A stretch of DNA of 37,764 bases from Anaerolineae bacterium. Lineage in GTDB: Bacteria > Chloroflexota > Anaerolineae > J102. The number at the start of each line of letters is the position of its first letter. The stretch's first letter is position 1. Below are positions 25,446 to 34,301 of the stretch, one piece after another. The position numbers were made by a program, and so were the translations under genes. Under the pieces are notes generated by a model. That model worked only from the letters and a program-made list of their open reading frames with translations, did not search any database and had not been told where the DNA came from. Location of the stretch: the NCBI GenBank assembly GCA_011371305.1, contig DRQW01000165.1, positions 1-37,764 of the forward strand, written 5' to 3'.

Positions 25446-27806
25446 TTAGCGTTGGGTTAGAGCCATGTCGGGCGGATAGGGTTGCTGGCGGAGCTCAACA
25501 CGCTGACCATCGGTGATGATCTCCACCATGGCGTCGTTGGGAATGCGGACCAGGCCCGGATAGGTCTCGAACCGCCGCTGCACACCGGGTGGGTAGGTGG
25601 TCCCTTGGGGCTGGAGGATGGTTTGCGGTTGGAGCGCCACCAGCAGGTCGGGATGAGGCCACGCGCCAGTGCCGGGCCAGGGCGTCACCAGCAGGGTGAC
25701 CGGGGTCAGAAGGCCGCGGGCCAGCCAGCGGGCCTGGGTGGCCTGGCTGTTGGTCAGGGGCAGCAGCGTGGTGAATTGGCCAAAACGCAGGCGGTAGAGG
25801 CGGGGTTCGGCCGGAGGCGCGTCCAAAAGCACCAGCGACACATCCTTTTCCAAACGGATGACCGTGCCCGGTCCGAGGGGAGTTTCGGGCGTGAACACGG
25901 CCCGCGCCCTCACTTCAGGCATCTCGGCGCGGTTTTCCAGGATGAGCAGATCGACAGAGCCACCGCCTGGCAGGGTTCGTAGGATCGCAGCCAGCGGCGC
26001 TTCCCCGACCGCGTCATCCACCAACAGGACACGTCTTCCCGATGGTGTGGTCAGGTGCCAGACGGCTCTCTCACCCAGCCCCAGCAGGCGCACATGCAAT
26101 CGCCCATCGGGCCGGGCGGCCCAGGCAGTCGCCCCCACCCACAGGAAACCCAGGATCACGCCCGCGGCCATGGCCGCACGCACCAGGGCCGGACGGTACC
26201 GAGGCGGTATCAACGCCCGCGCGCCCTGCTCCTGCCGAAACAGCCACCACAAAAACCCGACCAGGAACAGGATGTAATACCACGCGGCCAGCAAGCGCCC
26301 GAACGCACCCACCTCCACCGACCCCCAGGGGATCGCGGCCATCCGTTCCACCACGAACACCGTCCACCACAGGCTGGCCCAGGGGATGAGCGCGATGAGT
26401 TGGCCCAGGGGAAAGAACACCGCGGCCAGAGGAATAGCCAGCCCGCCCGCGATGAGAATGGGAGGCTGGACTGGGATGATGAGCAGGTTGGCCAGGAACG
26501 AGATGATGGATAGTCGTCCGAAATAATGCACCACCAGGGGCATGGTCGTGATCTGTGCGGCCAAGGTAATGAGCAGCCCTTCGGCCAGCAGGTTGTTGGC
26601 CAGACGGGGCAGACGTTGGCCCGCCCAGCGGTCCCATCGGGCCTGCAGGGGCTGGCTGAACAGGATCAACCCCAACGTAGCCATGAAGCTGAGCTGAAAG
26701 CCCACATCCCACAGCGTCAGAGGGTTGATGAGCAGCATGGCCAGCCCCGCGATGAACAGGGAAATGATGGCCGCGCTCTGGCGGTTCAACGCCGTGGCGA
26801 TGACATACAGCCCACCCATGATCCCCGCCCGCATCACCGCGGCATCCGCGCCCACCAGCAGCACATACAGCCCGATACCTGCCAGGGTGAAGATAGCCGC
26901 GAGGGGCTTGCGCCCACGGGCGATGGCGGAAAACAGCAGAAGCAGGATGGCCGAGACCAACGCAATGTTTGAGCCACTGATGACGATGACGTGGGAGGTT
27001 CCCGTCAGGTTGAATTGTTCATAGAGATCGCGGGGGATGCCGCTTTCGATGCCCAGGATCATGCCGTTGGCCAGGGCCGCGTAGGGTTGGGGCATGAGCT
27101 GATCCAGCAGGGCGCTGGCCCGGGCCCGCACGGCATACAGGGCCGCCAGCAGGGGGTTGCCCTGATCCCTGGCCAGCAAATGCAGTTCTGCCCGCCGCAC
27201 GAGGGTATGAACCCCCCTGCGGGCCAGATAGCGGCGATAGTCGAAGCCTGGAAAGGTCGGTGGCGCCATGGGAACACCCCGCACCTTCACCCGGTCGCCG
27301 TACTGAAACCCCACTTGGTCGGTGCGCACCAACGCCCGGCCCGAGACTGGCAGCTTCTCCTCCCCATCCCAGATGGCATCCATCCGCACCACATACTGCG
27401 CGCCGCTCTCCCGCACCACGGGATAGCTGACGATGACGCCCTCCATGACCCGCGGGCGGCCGTAGGGGTCGGCCGCGTGGTGATGCACCAGGGCATCGGG
27501 CGGGAAACAGGGCTCGAACGGGTGGGAGAGATAACGCCACGCGCCCAGCAGGAGGAAGAGGACAACCACCGTAGGAATCAGCACCCGACGGCGGTGGCGT
27601 CCCCACCACAGCATGGGCGCCAGAACCAGGACCGGGAGCAGCAGCCAGCGGGGATCGGGCGACAGCCGCTCGCCCGCACAGCCGAACCCGCCCCGGGCCA
27701 CCCACTCATACCCTGCGACCACCCCTGCAGCCAGCCCCAGCGCCGCATACACAGGCAAGTAGGGCGTGGGCGGACGATAGGTTTGCCTGAAAGAAGACAT
27801 CGACAT
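25446..27806 (-). CDS. comEC: ComEC/Rec2 DNA-uptake channel with degenerate C-terminal domain
   Basis: This 786-residue polytopic membrane protein transports single-stranded DNA inward during natural transformation. N-terminal helices are followed by a DUF4131-like OB domain (about 115-215). The Competence domain (about 230-520) contains MILGIESGIPRDLYEQFNLTGTSHVIVISGSNIALV. The C-terminal part (about 570-786) occupies the place of the metallo-beta-lactamase domain. However, the metal-binding HxHxDH sequence is missing where LLILENRAEMPEVRA stands, so nuclease activity in this domain is unlikely. GGAGGAGGT lies five bases before the first of two nearby ATG codons. No other competence genes are nearby. 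Confidence 0.93.
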   Translation of the reverse strand: MSMSSFRQTYRPPTPYLPVYAALGLAAGVVAGYEWVARGGFGCAGERLSPDPRWLLLPVLVLAPMLWWGRHRRRVLIPTVVVLFLLLGAWRYLSHPFEPCFPPDALVHHHAADPYGRPRVMEGVIVSYPVVRESGAQYVVRMDAIWDGEEKLPVSGRALVRTDQVGFQYGDRVKVRGVPMAPPTFPGFDYRRYLARRGVHTLVRRAELHLLARDQGNPLLAALYAVRARASALLDQLMPQPYAALANGMILGIESGIPRDLYEQFNLTGTSHVIVISGSNIALVSAILLLLFSAIARGRKPLAAIFTLAGIGLYVLLVGADAAVMRAGIMGGLYVIATALNRQSAAIISLFIAGLAMLLINPLTLWDVGFQLSFMATLGLILFSQPLQARWDRWAGQRLPRLANNLLAEGLLITLAAQITTMPLVVHYFGRLSIISFLANLLIIPVQPPILIAGGLAIPLAAVFFPLGQLIALIPWASLWWTVFVVERMAAIPWGSVEVGAFGRLLAAWYYILFLVGFLWWLFRQEQGARALIPPRYRPALVRAAMAAGVILGFLWVGATAWAARPDGRLHVRLLGLGERAVWHLTTPSGRRVLLVDDAVGEAPLAAILRTLPGGGSVDLLILENRAEMPEVRARAVFTPETPLGPGTVIRLEKDVSLVLLDAPPAEPRLYRLRFGQFTTLLPLTNSQATQARWLARGLLTPVTLLVTPWPGTGAWPHPDLLVALQPQTILQPQGTTYPPGVQRRFETYPGLVRIPNDAMVEIITDGQRVELRQQPYPPDMALTQR

Positions 27807-27936
27807 AGCTCACCTCCTCCAGACAAACTTTGTTGCGTTCGTAGTCACCAACCTTTATTGGGAGATCTCCTGGAATGCCAGTTTATGTATTTTCCCCCAC
27901 TGTTGCAAGCACAAAAAAGGCCTGTGCTTCCCCGCC

Positions 27937-27965
27937 TTGACCATTCTCGCCCGAAACGCTATGAT
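27937..27965 (+). promoter_or_regulatory. Promoter giving a leaderless mRNA
   Basis: TTGACC (27937-27942), 17 bases, TATGAT (27960-27965). The expected start site, six to seven bases downstream, coincides with the A of the ATG at 27972. An inverted repeat AAGCACA/TGTGCTT (27907-27913 and 27923-27929) lies just upstream of the -35 and could be a regulator site. Confidence 0.7.
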
Positions 27966-27971
27966 ACCCTC

Positions 27972-29138
27972 ATGCCCCGCATCCTCGTCATCGGCGGCGG
28001 TATCATCGGCGTCGCTTCCGCCTACTTCCTGGGCAAAGCCGGATTCGAAGTCCACCTGCTGGAGCGGGAAATCACCCTCGGCGCGCTGACCACCGCGGCC
28101 TCGCTCCAGGCCGTGCGCGCCCAGTTCGCCGATCCCGTGAACATCGCGTTCATGAAGGAAAGCCTGAGCTTCTATGAGACCTTCGCCCAGCAGCTCGACC
28201 TGCCCGACCACGACATCGGCTTCCACCAGCAAGGCTACCTTTTCGTCACCACGGACGAGGCCATCGCCGCCCGTCAACGGGATCGCGTCGCCTTCCAGCA
28301 CGCCCACGGCCTGGAGGACGTCGAGTATCTGGAAGGCGAGGCGCTGCATCGCCGCTTTCCCTACCTGGCCGGGGAAGCCCTCGCCGCTACCTTCCGCCAG
28401 CGGGATGGCTGGATCTCGGCGCATGAGGCCCTGCTGGGCTTCCGCCAGGCCGCCCGCCGCCACAACGTCCGCTTCCATCTCCAAACCGAGGCTCTGAGCC
28501 TGATCGTCCGGGGCGGGCGGGTGGTCGGGGTCCGCACCCCGGCCGGGGATTGGGAGGCGGACGCGGTGGTCCTGGCCGCGGGCCCCTTCACCGCCCAACT
28601 GGCCCGCACCGCGGATGTCGAACTCCCCCTGCAGCCTGTGCGTCGCCACCGCGTCGTCATCGGCGAGCACGACGCCATCCCCCATTGGGCACCCATGACC
28701 ATCGACGAGGACACGGGCGCGCACTGGCGGCCCGAAGGCCCGGGCGCGGCCCTGGCCTGGGCCGAACCGGAAGCGCCATCCCCACCCCAGCGCCACGTCA
28801 GCCCCGATCCCAACTTCACCTTCCGGGTGATGGAAGGCGTCTATCGGCTGTGTCCCTTCTGGTTGGAGGTGGCGGAAACCCTGAAACGGGATAACGTCTT
28901 CCTCCACGCGGGCCAATACACCGTCTCGCCCGACCACAACCCCCTCATCGGCCCCGTGCCCGACCGTCCGGGGTTGTGGGTCATCAGCGGCTTCAGTGGG
29001 CATGGCGTCATGGCCGCGCCCGCCAGCGCCCGCCTCCTGGCCGACCTCCTCGCCGGTCGTGTTCCTGAGGATGACAACCCCTACGCGGTCGATCGTCCGG
29101 GCCTGGAAGCTGCTGAGGGAGAGAAGATGGTGCTGTAA
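27972..29138 (+). CDS. FAD-dependent oxidoreductase, DadA/glycine oxidase family
   Basis: This 388-residue flavoprotein has the N-terminal FAD loop ILVIGGGIIGVASAYFLGKAG and the acidic LLERE end of the second strand. The C-terminal GLWVISGFSGHGVMAAPASARLLADLL closes the FAD site. This is the DAO-type fold of D-amino-acid dehydrogenases, sarcosine/glycine oxidases and dimethylglycine dehydrogenase subunits. The substrate is probably an amine or amino acid; the specific one cannot be given. I chose the ATG at 27972; the frame is open for 327 codons upstream, but that region is antisense to comEC. No ribosome site precedes the ATG and the promoter fits leaderless translation. Confidence 0.92.
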   Translation: MPRILVIGGGIIGVASAYFLGKAGFEVHLLEREITLGALTTAASLQAVRAQFADPVNIAFMKESLSFYETFAQQLDLPDHDIGFHQQGYLFVTTDEAIAARQRDRVAFQHAHGLEDVEYLEGEALHRRFPYLAGEALAATFRQRDGWISAHEALLGFRQAARRHNVRFHLQTEALSLIVRGGRVVGVRTPAGDWEADAVVLAAGPFTAQLARTADVELPLQPVRRHRVVIGEHDAIPHWAPMTIDEDTGAHWRPEGPGAALAWAEPEAPSPPQRHVSPDPNFTFRVMEGVYRLCPFWLEVAETLKRDNVFLHAGQYTVSPDHNPLIGPVPDRPGLWVISGFSGHGVMAAPASARLLADLLAGRVPEDDNPYAVDRPGLEAAEGEKMVL

Positions 29139-29204
29139 GTCAGGATAGCCTGTTCGCAACAACTCCTTTCAGCCTTGCTGGTGCATTGATTCCAGCTTGT
29201 GAAA

Positions 29205-29255
29205 CGTGATGCGTAATGCGTAAGGTTTTCACGTTTCACGTTTTCACGCATCACG
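29205..29255. repeat. Heptamer hairpin (CGTGATG type)
   Basis: CGTGATG, CGTAATG, CGTAAGG (29205-29225) are followed by TTTTCACG, TTTCACG, TTTTCACG, CATCACG (29226-29255), complementary in type. It lies between the oxidoreductase and the SH3-type gene and shares words with 14039, 20752, 22914 and 37413. Confidence 0.8.
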
Positions 29256-29325
29256 TGGCTTGCCGCCACCCCCAAGGTTGCGTCCGGCGCACATCTCGCA
29301 AACAACGATACTTTTCTATATCCCC

Positions 29326-29847
29326 ATGCACCGCTTTGCCAACGACCATCCCAACATCACCGGCGTGGTCCTCGCCCTCGTCCTGTTCGGCGCCTTGATC
29401 CTGACCGGGGTCACTTTCTTCCTGCCCGAAATCGCCAGCGCCCTGAATATCGGCCCTGCGCCCGACCGCTCCTGGACGCCGGCCGTGACGCCCACGCCCA
29501 CCTTCACCCCCACCCCCTCACTCCCGCCCGTCACCCCCACTCCCACCATCAACCTGCCACCTGACTTGCCCACGCCCCCGCCCGGTCAGTGGACCTTCCA
29601 GCCGGGGGACGTGGCGGTGAACGTGAACAACGGGCCCGTCAATCTGCGCAAAACCCCGGGCTACAAAGGCAAACCGCCCAGCGACCGCATCGCCCTGGTG
29701 CCCGCGGGCGCAAGGGTGCGCATCCTCCACGGCCCCGCCCTGGCCGATGACCTGGTGTGGTGGTATGTGGACTGGAACGGGCGTCGAGGCTGGATGGCCG
29801 AAACCCGGGCCAGTGGCGTGCCCATGTTAAAAAAGACTCAAGATTAA
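29326..29847 (+). CDS. Membrane-anchored SH3-type domain protein
   Basis: This 173-residue protein has a single hydrophobic helix (about residues 13-34) and a stalk of Thr-Pro repeats (about 52-86). A C-terminal domain of about 85 residues has bacterial SH3 features: VNVNNGPVNLRKTPG, RIALVPAGARVRILHGPA, and WWYVDWNGRRGWM. Such domains often bind peptidoglycan or other cell-surface ligands. The helix near the N-terminus may act as a signal anchor, placing the SH3 part outside. The last five residues (KKTQD) and the stop codon are formed by a heptamer word array, so the gene end merges with the repeat. The start is ATG 29326; the upstream frame is hydrophilic and overlaps repeat sequence. Confidence 0.8.
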   Translation: MHRFANDHPNITGVVLALVLFGALILTGVTFFLPEIASALNIGPAPDRSWTPAVTPTPTFTPTPSLPPVTPTPTINLPPDLPTPPPGQWTFQPGDVAVNVNNGPVNLRKTPGYKGKPPSDRIALVPAGARVRILHGPALADDLVWWYVDWNGRRGWMAETRASGVPMLKKTQD

Positions 29848-29884
29848 AGACTAAAGACCGTCGATTACTGCTCACTGATTACTG
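29832..29884. repeat. Heptamer arrays AAAGACT and ATTACTG overlapping a gene end
   Basis: AAAGACT, CAAGATT, AAAGACT, AAAGACC fill 29832-29859, and ATTACTG, CTCACTG, ATTACTG fill 29864-29884. Neither array has a complementary arm. The stop codon of the SH3-type gene lies in the first array. Confidence 0.8.
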
Positions 29885-29897
29885 ACGAGGAGCCCTT

Positions 29898-30572
29898 ATG
29901 CCCGTCGAAACCCTTTCTCCATCCCTCACCCTCACCGAATCGGGCCTGTTGCTTTTGCCAGGCCATGCCCCCTTGCAAACCATCGTCGAGGCAGAAAACG
30001 CCCCCGCCCTGCTGAAACAGGTCCTGAAACGCAGCTATACCTGGCAGGAGCGCAACGACGTCAGCATTCGACAGGCCGCGCTCTCGCCCGACCGCGGGCC
30101 CCTTTGGGCCGCGGCGCTCATGGCCTGGGACGCCCAGGCCCTGTTCGAAGGGGGTGACACCGTTCCCTATGTGGCTTATTTCCGTCGCACGGCCCGCGGC
30201 CAGGGCCGCATGACCGGGTTACTCATCCCGCCCGAGGCCGACAACCGGCGCTGGGGCGTGGCCGAAGTCGCGCGCACCAAGCGCGACACGCCCATCGTGG
30301 CCGCGGTAGCCGTGGTCGATTTCGATGGCCATCGGGTGACCGCGGCCCGGGTGGCCCTGACGGGCGCCTGGAAACGCACCGCGGACCTGGCCCAGGCCCC
30401 CGCCCGGCTGGCGGGCCAGCCCCTCACGCCCGAAGCCATCGACGCGGTGGCCCAAGCCATCGCCGCCGAAGCCGATCCCCGGCCCAACTTCCTGGGCTCG
30501 GTCGCATACCGCCGGGCCATGGCCGAGGTGTTGAGCCGGGACGCGCTGCTGAAGTGTTTGAAATCAAACTAG
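29898..30572 (+). CDS. Shortened FAD subunit of a molybdenum hydroxylase (CoxM/YgfM type)
   Basis: This 224-residue protein matches the C-terminal part of medium FAD subunits: WGVAEVARTKRDTPIVAAVAVVDFDG, VTAARVALTGAWKRT and NFLGSVAYRRAMAEVLSRDALL, as in the CO dehydrogenase flavoprotein C-terminal domain. Normal subunits have about 270-300 residues and an N-terminal FAD-binding domain with an AGGTDL motif. Here the first 70 residues do not show that motif, so FAD binding is doubtful. GAGGAG precedes the ATG. Its neighbour is the fused Fe-S/molybdopterin subunit; the pair resembles ygfM-xdhD of Escherichia coli. A trimmed but functional subunit and a decaying one are both possible. Confidence 0.75.
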   Translation: MPVETLSPSLTLTESGLLLLPGHAPLQTIVEAENAPALLKQVLKRSYTWQERNDVSIRQAALSPDRGPLWAAALMAWDAQALFEGGDTVPYVAYFRRTARGQGRMTGLLIPPEADNRRWGVAEVARTKRDTPIVAAVAVVDFDGHRVTAARVALTGAWKRTADLAQAPARLAGQPLTPEAIDAVAQAIAAEADPRPNFLGSVAYRRAMAEVLSRDALLKCLKSN

Positions 30573-30613
30573 TGATTGCCAAAATCGAAGCTGGCGCGGG
30601 AAGCCGATCTCAT

Positions 30614-30685
30614 ATTCCGTATTGCGTATTGCGTATTCCGTATTGCGTGACGGCTGGACGGAATACGCAATACGAAGTACGCATC
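30614..30685. repeat. Nine-unit heptamer array with complementary halves
   Basis: Five left words alternate ATTCCGT and ATTGCGT without interruption (30614-30648). After nine bases come ACGGAAT, ACGCAAT, ACGAAGT, ACGCATC (30658-30685). The right words are complements of the left ones. The same word set occurs at 3292-3345. Confidence 0.9.
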
Positions 30686-30760
30686 ATTGCAGACTCGCCC
30701 AACCTTGGCTTTGATGACCTTCTGCGACCAGCGATCATTTTTCATAACAGGAGATCATCC

Positions 30761-33679
30761 ATGCGTGGCACTCCCACCCAAATCACCCTCACCGTCAACG
30801 GCCAGCAGCAGACCTGGACCGTAGGACAACGCGATTCCCTGGCTCAGGCCCTGCGCGACCATCAACTTTACAGCGTCAAACTCGGTTGCGATACCGGCGA
30901 CTGCGGCATCTGCACCGTGTTGGTGGATGGGAACCCTGTGCGCAGTTGCATGGTGCGGGCCGTCGAGGTGGATGGCAAGGAGGTATTCACCACCGAAGGC
31001 CTGGCCCAGGGCGGCGAACTTCATCCTATCCAGCAGGCGTTCATCGAAGTAGGCGCGGCCCAATGCGGCTTCTGCACCCCGGGCATTCTCATGGCCACCA
31101 AAGCCCTCCTCGACCGCAATCCCAATCCCACCGCGGAGGAGGTGCGCGAGGCCACGGCCGGGGTTTACTGCCGCTGCACGGGCTATGTGCGCACCACCCA
31201 CGGCGTGCTGCAGGCCGCGAAGAAACTGCGCGGGGAGGAGACCGGGCCGCTGCAACCCATCCGCTTCAAACTCACCGACGAAGACAGCATCGACGACATC
31301 GAGCTGCCCGAGCCCTTCCATCGTCGGGATAACGACGTGCACCCCCTGCCGCCGGTGGTCATCACCCCGCCCGACATGCCGGAGACCACGGTCGTGGGCG
31401 CGCCCGAGATCAAGGTGGACGCGCGCAAGCTCATCCTCGGGCGGCCTGTGTACGCCTTCGACAAATACGTGGAAGGCATGCTCTACGGCGCCATCCTCAC
31501 CAGCCCCCACGCCCACGCCCGCATCCTCGATATCGACACCAGCGAGGCCGAAGCGTTGCCCGGCGTCCATGCCGTTCTCACCTACAAAAACGTGCCCCGG
31601 GTCAAACACGCCACCGGCGGCCAGAGCCCGCCCCAGCCACCGCCCTACGACCAGGTCATGTTCGACAACAAGGTGCGGCATGTAGGCGATCGGGTGGCTG
31701 CCGTGGCCGCAGAAACACCCGAACTGGCCAAAAAAGCCCTGCGCCTGATCAAGGTCCAATACGAAGTGCTGCCCCACGTCATCGACCCGATGGAGGCCAT
31801 GCAGCCGGGCGCGCCCGTCATCCACGATGAAGATGACACCGTGGGCATCTACGATCCCCAGCGCAACATCGTCCATCACATCGAAGCCGAGGTGGGCGAT
31901 GTGGACGCGGCCTTCGCCGAGGCCGACTTTATCTACGAAGGCGAATACTACACGCCCAAACAACAGCACGCCCACCTGGAACCCCACGTCACCATCACCT
32001 GGTGGGACGAGAACGACCGCCTGGTCATCTATACCTCCACCCAGGTGCCCTTCCACCTGCGCCGCATCGTCGCACCCCTCATCGGCATCGATCCCAAGCG
32101 AATTCGCGTGATCAAACCGCGCACGGGCGGCGGCTTTGGCAACAAGCAGGAAATGATCCTGGAGGATGTGTGCGCCATGCTCACCGTGCGCACCGGTCGT
32201 CCCGTGCGTCTCGAATTCACCCGCACCGACGAGTTTTATTCCACCCGCAGCGCCCATCCCAACATCGTGCGCTACAAAGTGGGCGTGAAGGGCGACATCG
32301 TCACCGCGGCCGAACTCTACCTGGTGGGCGACACGGGCGCGTACGGCACCCACGGCCTCACCGTGCAGATGGTGGGCGGCCTCAAGGGCCTGTCGCTTTA
32401 CAATCCCCCCAACGCCCGCTTCATCTCCGACGTGGTCTATACCAACCAGCCGCCCACAGGCGCATTCCGCGGCTACGGCGCCACCCAGGCCCAGTTCGGC
32501 TTCGAGGTGATCATGGAGGAGATCGCGGAAAAGCTGGGCCTGGATGTGGTCGAATTCAAGGGCAAGAACGTGCTCAAAGTCGGGGAGCCCATGCATCTGG
32601 CCGAGAAGCTGGGCGAGGGCCGGGAAGGCTATCCCCAGGATCTGACCACCAGCGCCCTGGCCGAATGCACCCGCATCGGGCTGGAGGCCACCGATTTCTA
32701 TGCCAAGCGCAAAGCCTACGCCAAACAGACGGGCCGCTACCGCAAGGGCATCGGCTTCGCCAACACCATGCACGGGTCCGGCATCGCGGGCCTGGACATG
32801 GCCGCGGCCACCATCAAGATGTGGGATGACGGCACCTTCTTCCTCACCGTAGGCGCCACCGACATCGGCACCGGCTCCGACACCATCCTCGCCCAGATCG
32901 CGGCCGAAGTCCTGGGCGTCCCCCTGGCAGATATCGTCATCTATTCCTCTGACACCGACTTCACGCCCTACGACACGGGCGCGTACGCCAGCTCCACCAC
33001 CTACATCAGCGGCGGCGCGGTGCGCAAGGCCGCGCTCAAGGTGCGCCAGCAGATTTTGGAGTTCGCCGCGCTCATGTGGGAGCTGGATTCCACCGAGGGC
33101 CTGGAGCTGCGGGACCGCAAGGTCATCGCGCCCGATGGCCGCGAGCTCACCCTGTGGGACATCGGCATGACCAGCACCCACCAGATGGAGCAGCGCCAGA
33201 TCATGGCCACGGCCTCCCACATGAGCTACGTCAGCCCGCCCCCCGCGGCCGCGTCCTTCGCCGAGGTCACGGTGGATACCTGGACCGGCCAGGTGACGGT
33301 GGACCGCTTCTTCGTGGCCGCGGACATCGGCCGGGTGATCAATCCGGTGACGGCCGCGGGCCAGATCGAAGGGGGTGTGCTCCAGGCCATGGGTTTTGTC
33401 ATGGCCGAAGAAATGGTATTCGACGAGAAGGGAAGGCTGGTCAACGCCAACCTCAAGGACTATCATCCCTATCTGGCGGATGAAGCGCCTCCCATCGATG
33501 TGGTGTTCGTGGAGACCAACGAGGGCACCGGTCCCTTCGGCGCCAAATCGGTGGCCGAGCTGGCCATGGACGGCGCCGCGCCCGCGATCGTCAGCGCGGT
33601 GCACAACGCCACGGGCGTGTGGGTGCGCAAGCTGCCCCTCTATCCCGAGCGGGTGTGGAGGGCGATTCAGGGCGAATAA
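30761..33679 (+). CDS. xdhD: Fused 2Fe-2S / molybdopterin hydroxylase, XdhD-like
   Basis: This 972-residue protein joins the small and large subunits of the xanthine dehydrogenase family. Residues 1-160 carry two 2Fe-2S clusters with all eight cysteines: Cys43, 48, 51, 63 and Cys102, 105, 137, 139. From about residue 205 the molybdopterin part follows, with GGGFGNK, the GAFRGYGATQAQ loop, and catalytic Glu933 in GAKSVAELA. Escherichia coli XdhD has the same fusion (956 residues) and acts on purines. The substrate here could be a purine or another N-heterocycle or aldehyde. CAGGAGA precedes the ATG at 30761; the frame extending upstream runs through repeat sequence. No dedicated maturation factor (XdhC/CoxF) gene is in the window. 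Confidence 0.92.
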   Translation: MRGTPTQITLTVNGQQQTWTVGQRDSLAQALRDHQLYSVKLGCDTGDCGICTVLVDGNPVRSCMVRAVEVDGKEVFTTEGLAQGGELHPIQQAFIEVGAAQCGFCTPGILMATKALLDRNPNPTAEEVREATAGVYCRCTGYVRTTHGVLQAAKKLRGEETGPLQPIRFKLTDEDSIDDIELPEPFHRRDNDVHPLPPVVITPPDMPETTVVGAPEIKVDARKLILGRPVYAFDKYVEGMLYGAILTSPHAHARILDIDTSEAEALPGVHAVLTYKNVPRVKHATGGQSPPQPPPYDQVMFDNKVRHVGDRVAAVAAETPELAKKALRLIKVQYEVLPHVIDPMEAMQPGAPVIHDEDDTVGIYDPQRNIVHHIEAEVGDVDAAFAEADFIYEGEYYTPKQQHAHLEPHVTITWWDENDRLVIYTSTQVPFHLRRIVAPLIGIDPKRIRVIKPRTGGGFGNKQEMILEDVCAMLTVRTGRPVRLEFTRTDEFYSTRSAHPNIVRYKVGVKGDIVTAAELYLVGDTGAYGTHGLTVQMVGGLKGLSLYNPPNARFISDVVYTNQPPTGAFRGYGATQAQFGFEVIMEEIAEKLGLDVVEFKGKNVLKVGEPMHLAEKLGEGREGYPQDLTTSALAECTRIGLEATDFYAKRKAYAKQTGRYRKGIGFANTMHGSGIAGLDMAAATIKMWDDGTFFLTVGATDIGTGSDTILAQIAAEVLGVPLADIVIYSSDTDFTPYDTGAYASSTTYISGGAVRKAALKVRQQILEFAALMWELDSTEGLELRDRKVIAPDGRELTLWDIGMTSTHQMEQRQIMATASHMSYVSPPPAAASFAEVTVDTWTGQVTVDRFFVAADIGRVINPVTAAGQIEGGVLQAMGFVMAEEMVFDEKGRLVNANLKDYHPYLADEAPPIDVVFVETNEGTGPFGAKSVAELAMDGAAPAIVSAVHNATGVWVRKLPLYPERVWRAIQGE

Positions 33680-33730
33680 GCCCTCTGATTCTTCCCACAA
33701 ACCGAAAAACGATCTTGTATCCTCTCTCGC

Positions 33731-33850
33731 TTGACCGACTTTACGCCCGAATACCGCCTGCGTGTGGGCGATTACCGCATCCTCTTCGAAGTTGAGGAAG
33801 ACCAAATCGTGATTTATCGTGTTCGCCATCGCAAGGATGTATACCGGTAG
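33731..33850 (+). pseudogene. RelE/ParE toxin remnant (C-terminal third)
   Basis: The frame reads [20 protein letters not shown] and continues to end in [11 protein letters not shown]. This is the very characteristic end of RelE/ParE toxins ([14 protein letters not shown]...HRRDVYR). Only about 39 codons remain; the N-terminal half with the first helices is missing, and the upstream codons run into the 3' end region of xdhD. The piece cannot make an active toxin. Confidence 0.85.
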
Positions 33851-33898
33851 CAACTATCGGGCGATCATGCTTTTCTCAACATAGTGAAGTTTACGCTT

Positions 33899-34095
33899 GT
33901 GATCGATATCAAACCTCAATAAAAAAGAAGGGCGCAAGGAATTTGTGATTTTGACCTACGAAGATTTTTTGAAGGTCCAACAGGCACTGGAAGATTACGA
34001 AGACCTGAAAGCTTTGCGCGAAGCAAAAAGAAGCAGAAAAAGACGCCCCTACCACCTCCCATGAAGAACTGAAGGCCTTGTTTGGCATGGAGTAA
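33899..34095 (+). pseudogene. Phd/YefM-type antitoxin remnant, frameshifted
   Basis: GTG at 33899 starts VIDIKPQ and meets a stop at 33920. After a small loss, EGRKEFVILTYEDFLKVQQ resumes and continues as ALEDYEDLKALREAK. At a run of five A (34025-34029) the frame breaks. With one A less it would read EAEKDAPTTSHEELKALFGM, the normal end of the family, with a stop at 34093-34095. At least two lesions are therefore visible. It is the partner of the RelE remnant. Confidence 0.85.
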
Positions 34096-34137
34096 ACTGC
34101 GGTTACGAATTCACAACTGCCTCCAACACATCATCTG

Positions 34138-34280
34138 CCACGAAGGCTCAAAGGAACGAAGCCAATGCAGGTTTGCAAGTCGCAAGTGACAAGGCAAGTT
34201 CTTCTGACGGCGACGTTTTTCCCCTGCCACTTGCCACCTGCCACTTCTCTCCTTCGTGTCGTCCTGTCTTCGTGGTTTTT
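34138..34280. repeat. Nested palindromic word element
   Basis: The outer arms CCACGAAG (34138-34145) and CTTCGTGG (34268-34275) are perfect complements. Inside lie GCAGGTTTGCAAGTCGCAAG (about 34167-34186) and complementary CACTTGCCACCTGCCACTT words (about 34228-34246). A TTTTT run (34276-34280) follows the right arm, so it may act as a weak terminator. The architecture is the same as at 4228-4346. Confidence 0.75.
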
Positions 34281-34301
34281 GCCTTGCTATGAGAAGGGAC
34301 G

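Noticed and set aside
26991-27971. Extension of the FAD oxidoreductase frame 327 codons upstream
   Set aside because: The extension is antisense to comEC and of low-complexity His/Gln/Pro type. The FAD loop starts right after the ATG at 27972.
30755-33853. 1032-codon open frame on the minus strand opposite xdhD
   Set aside because: It mirrors the xdhD gene and arises from high GC at third positions. Its translation is Gly/His/Val-rich with no family pattern, whereas xdhD shows all cofactor ligands.
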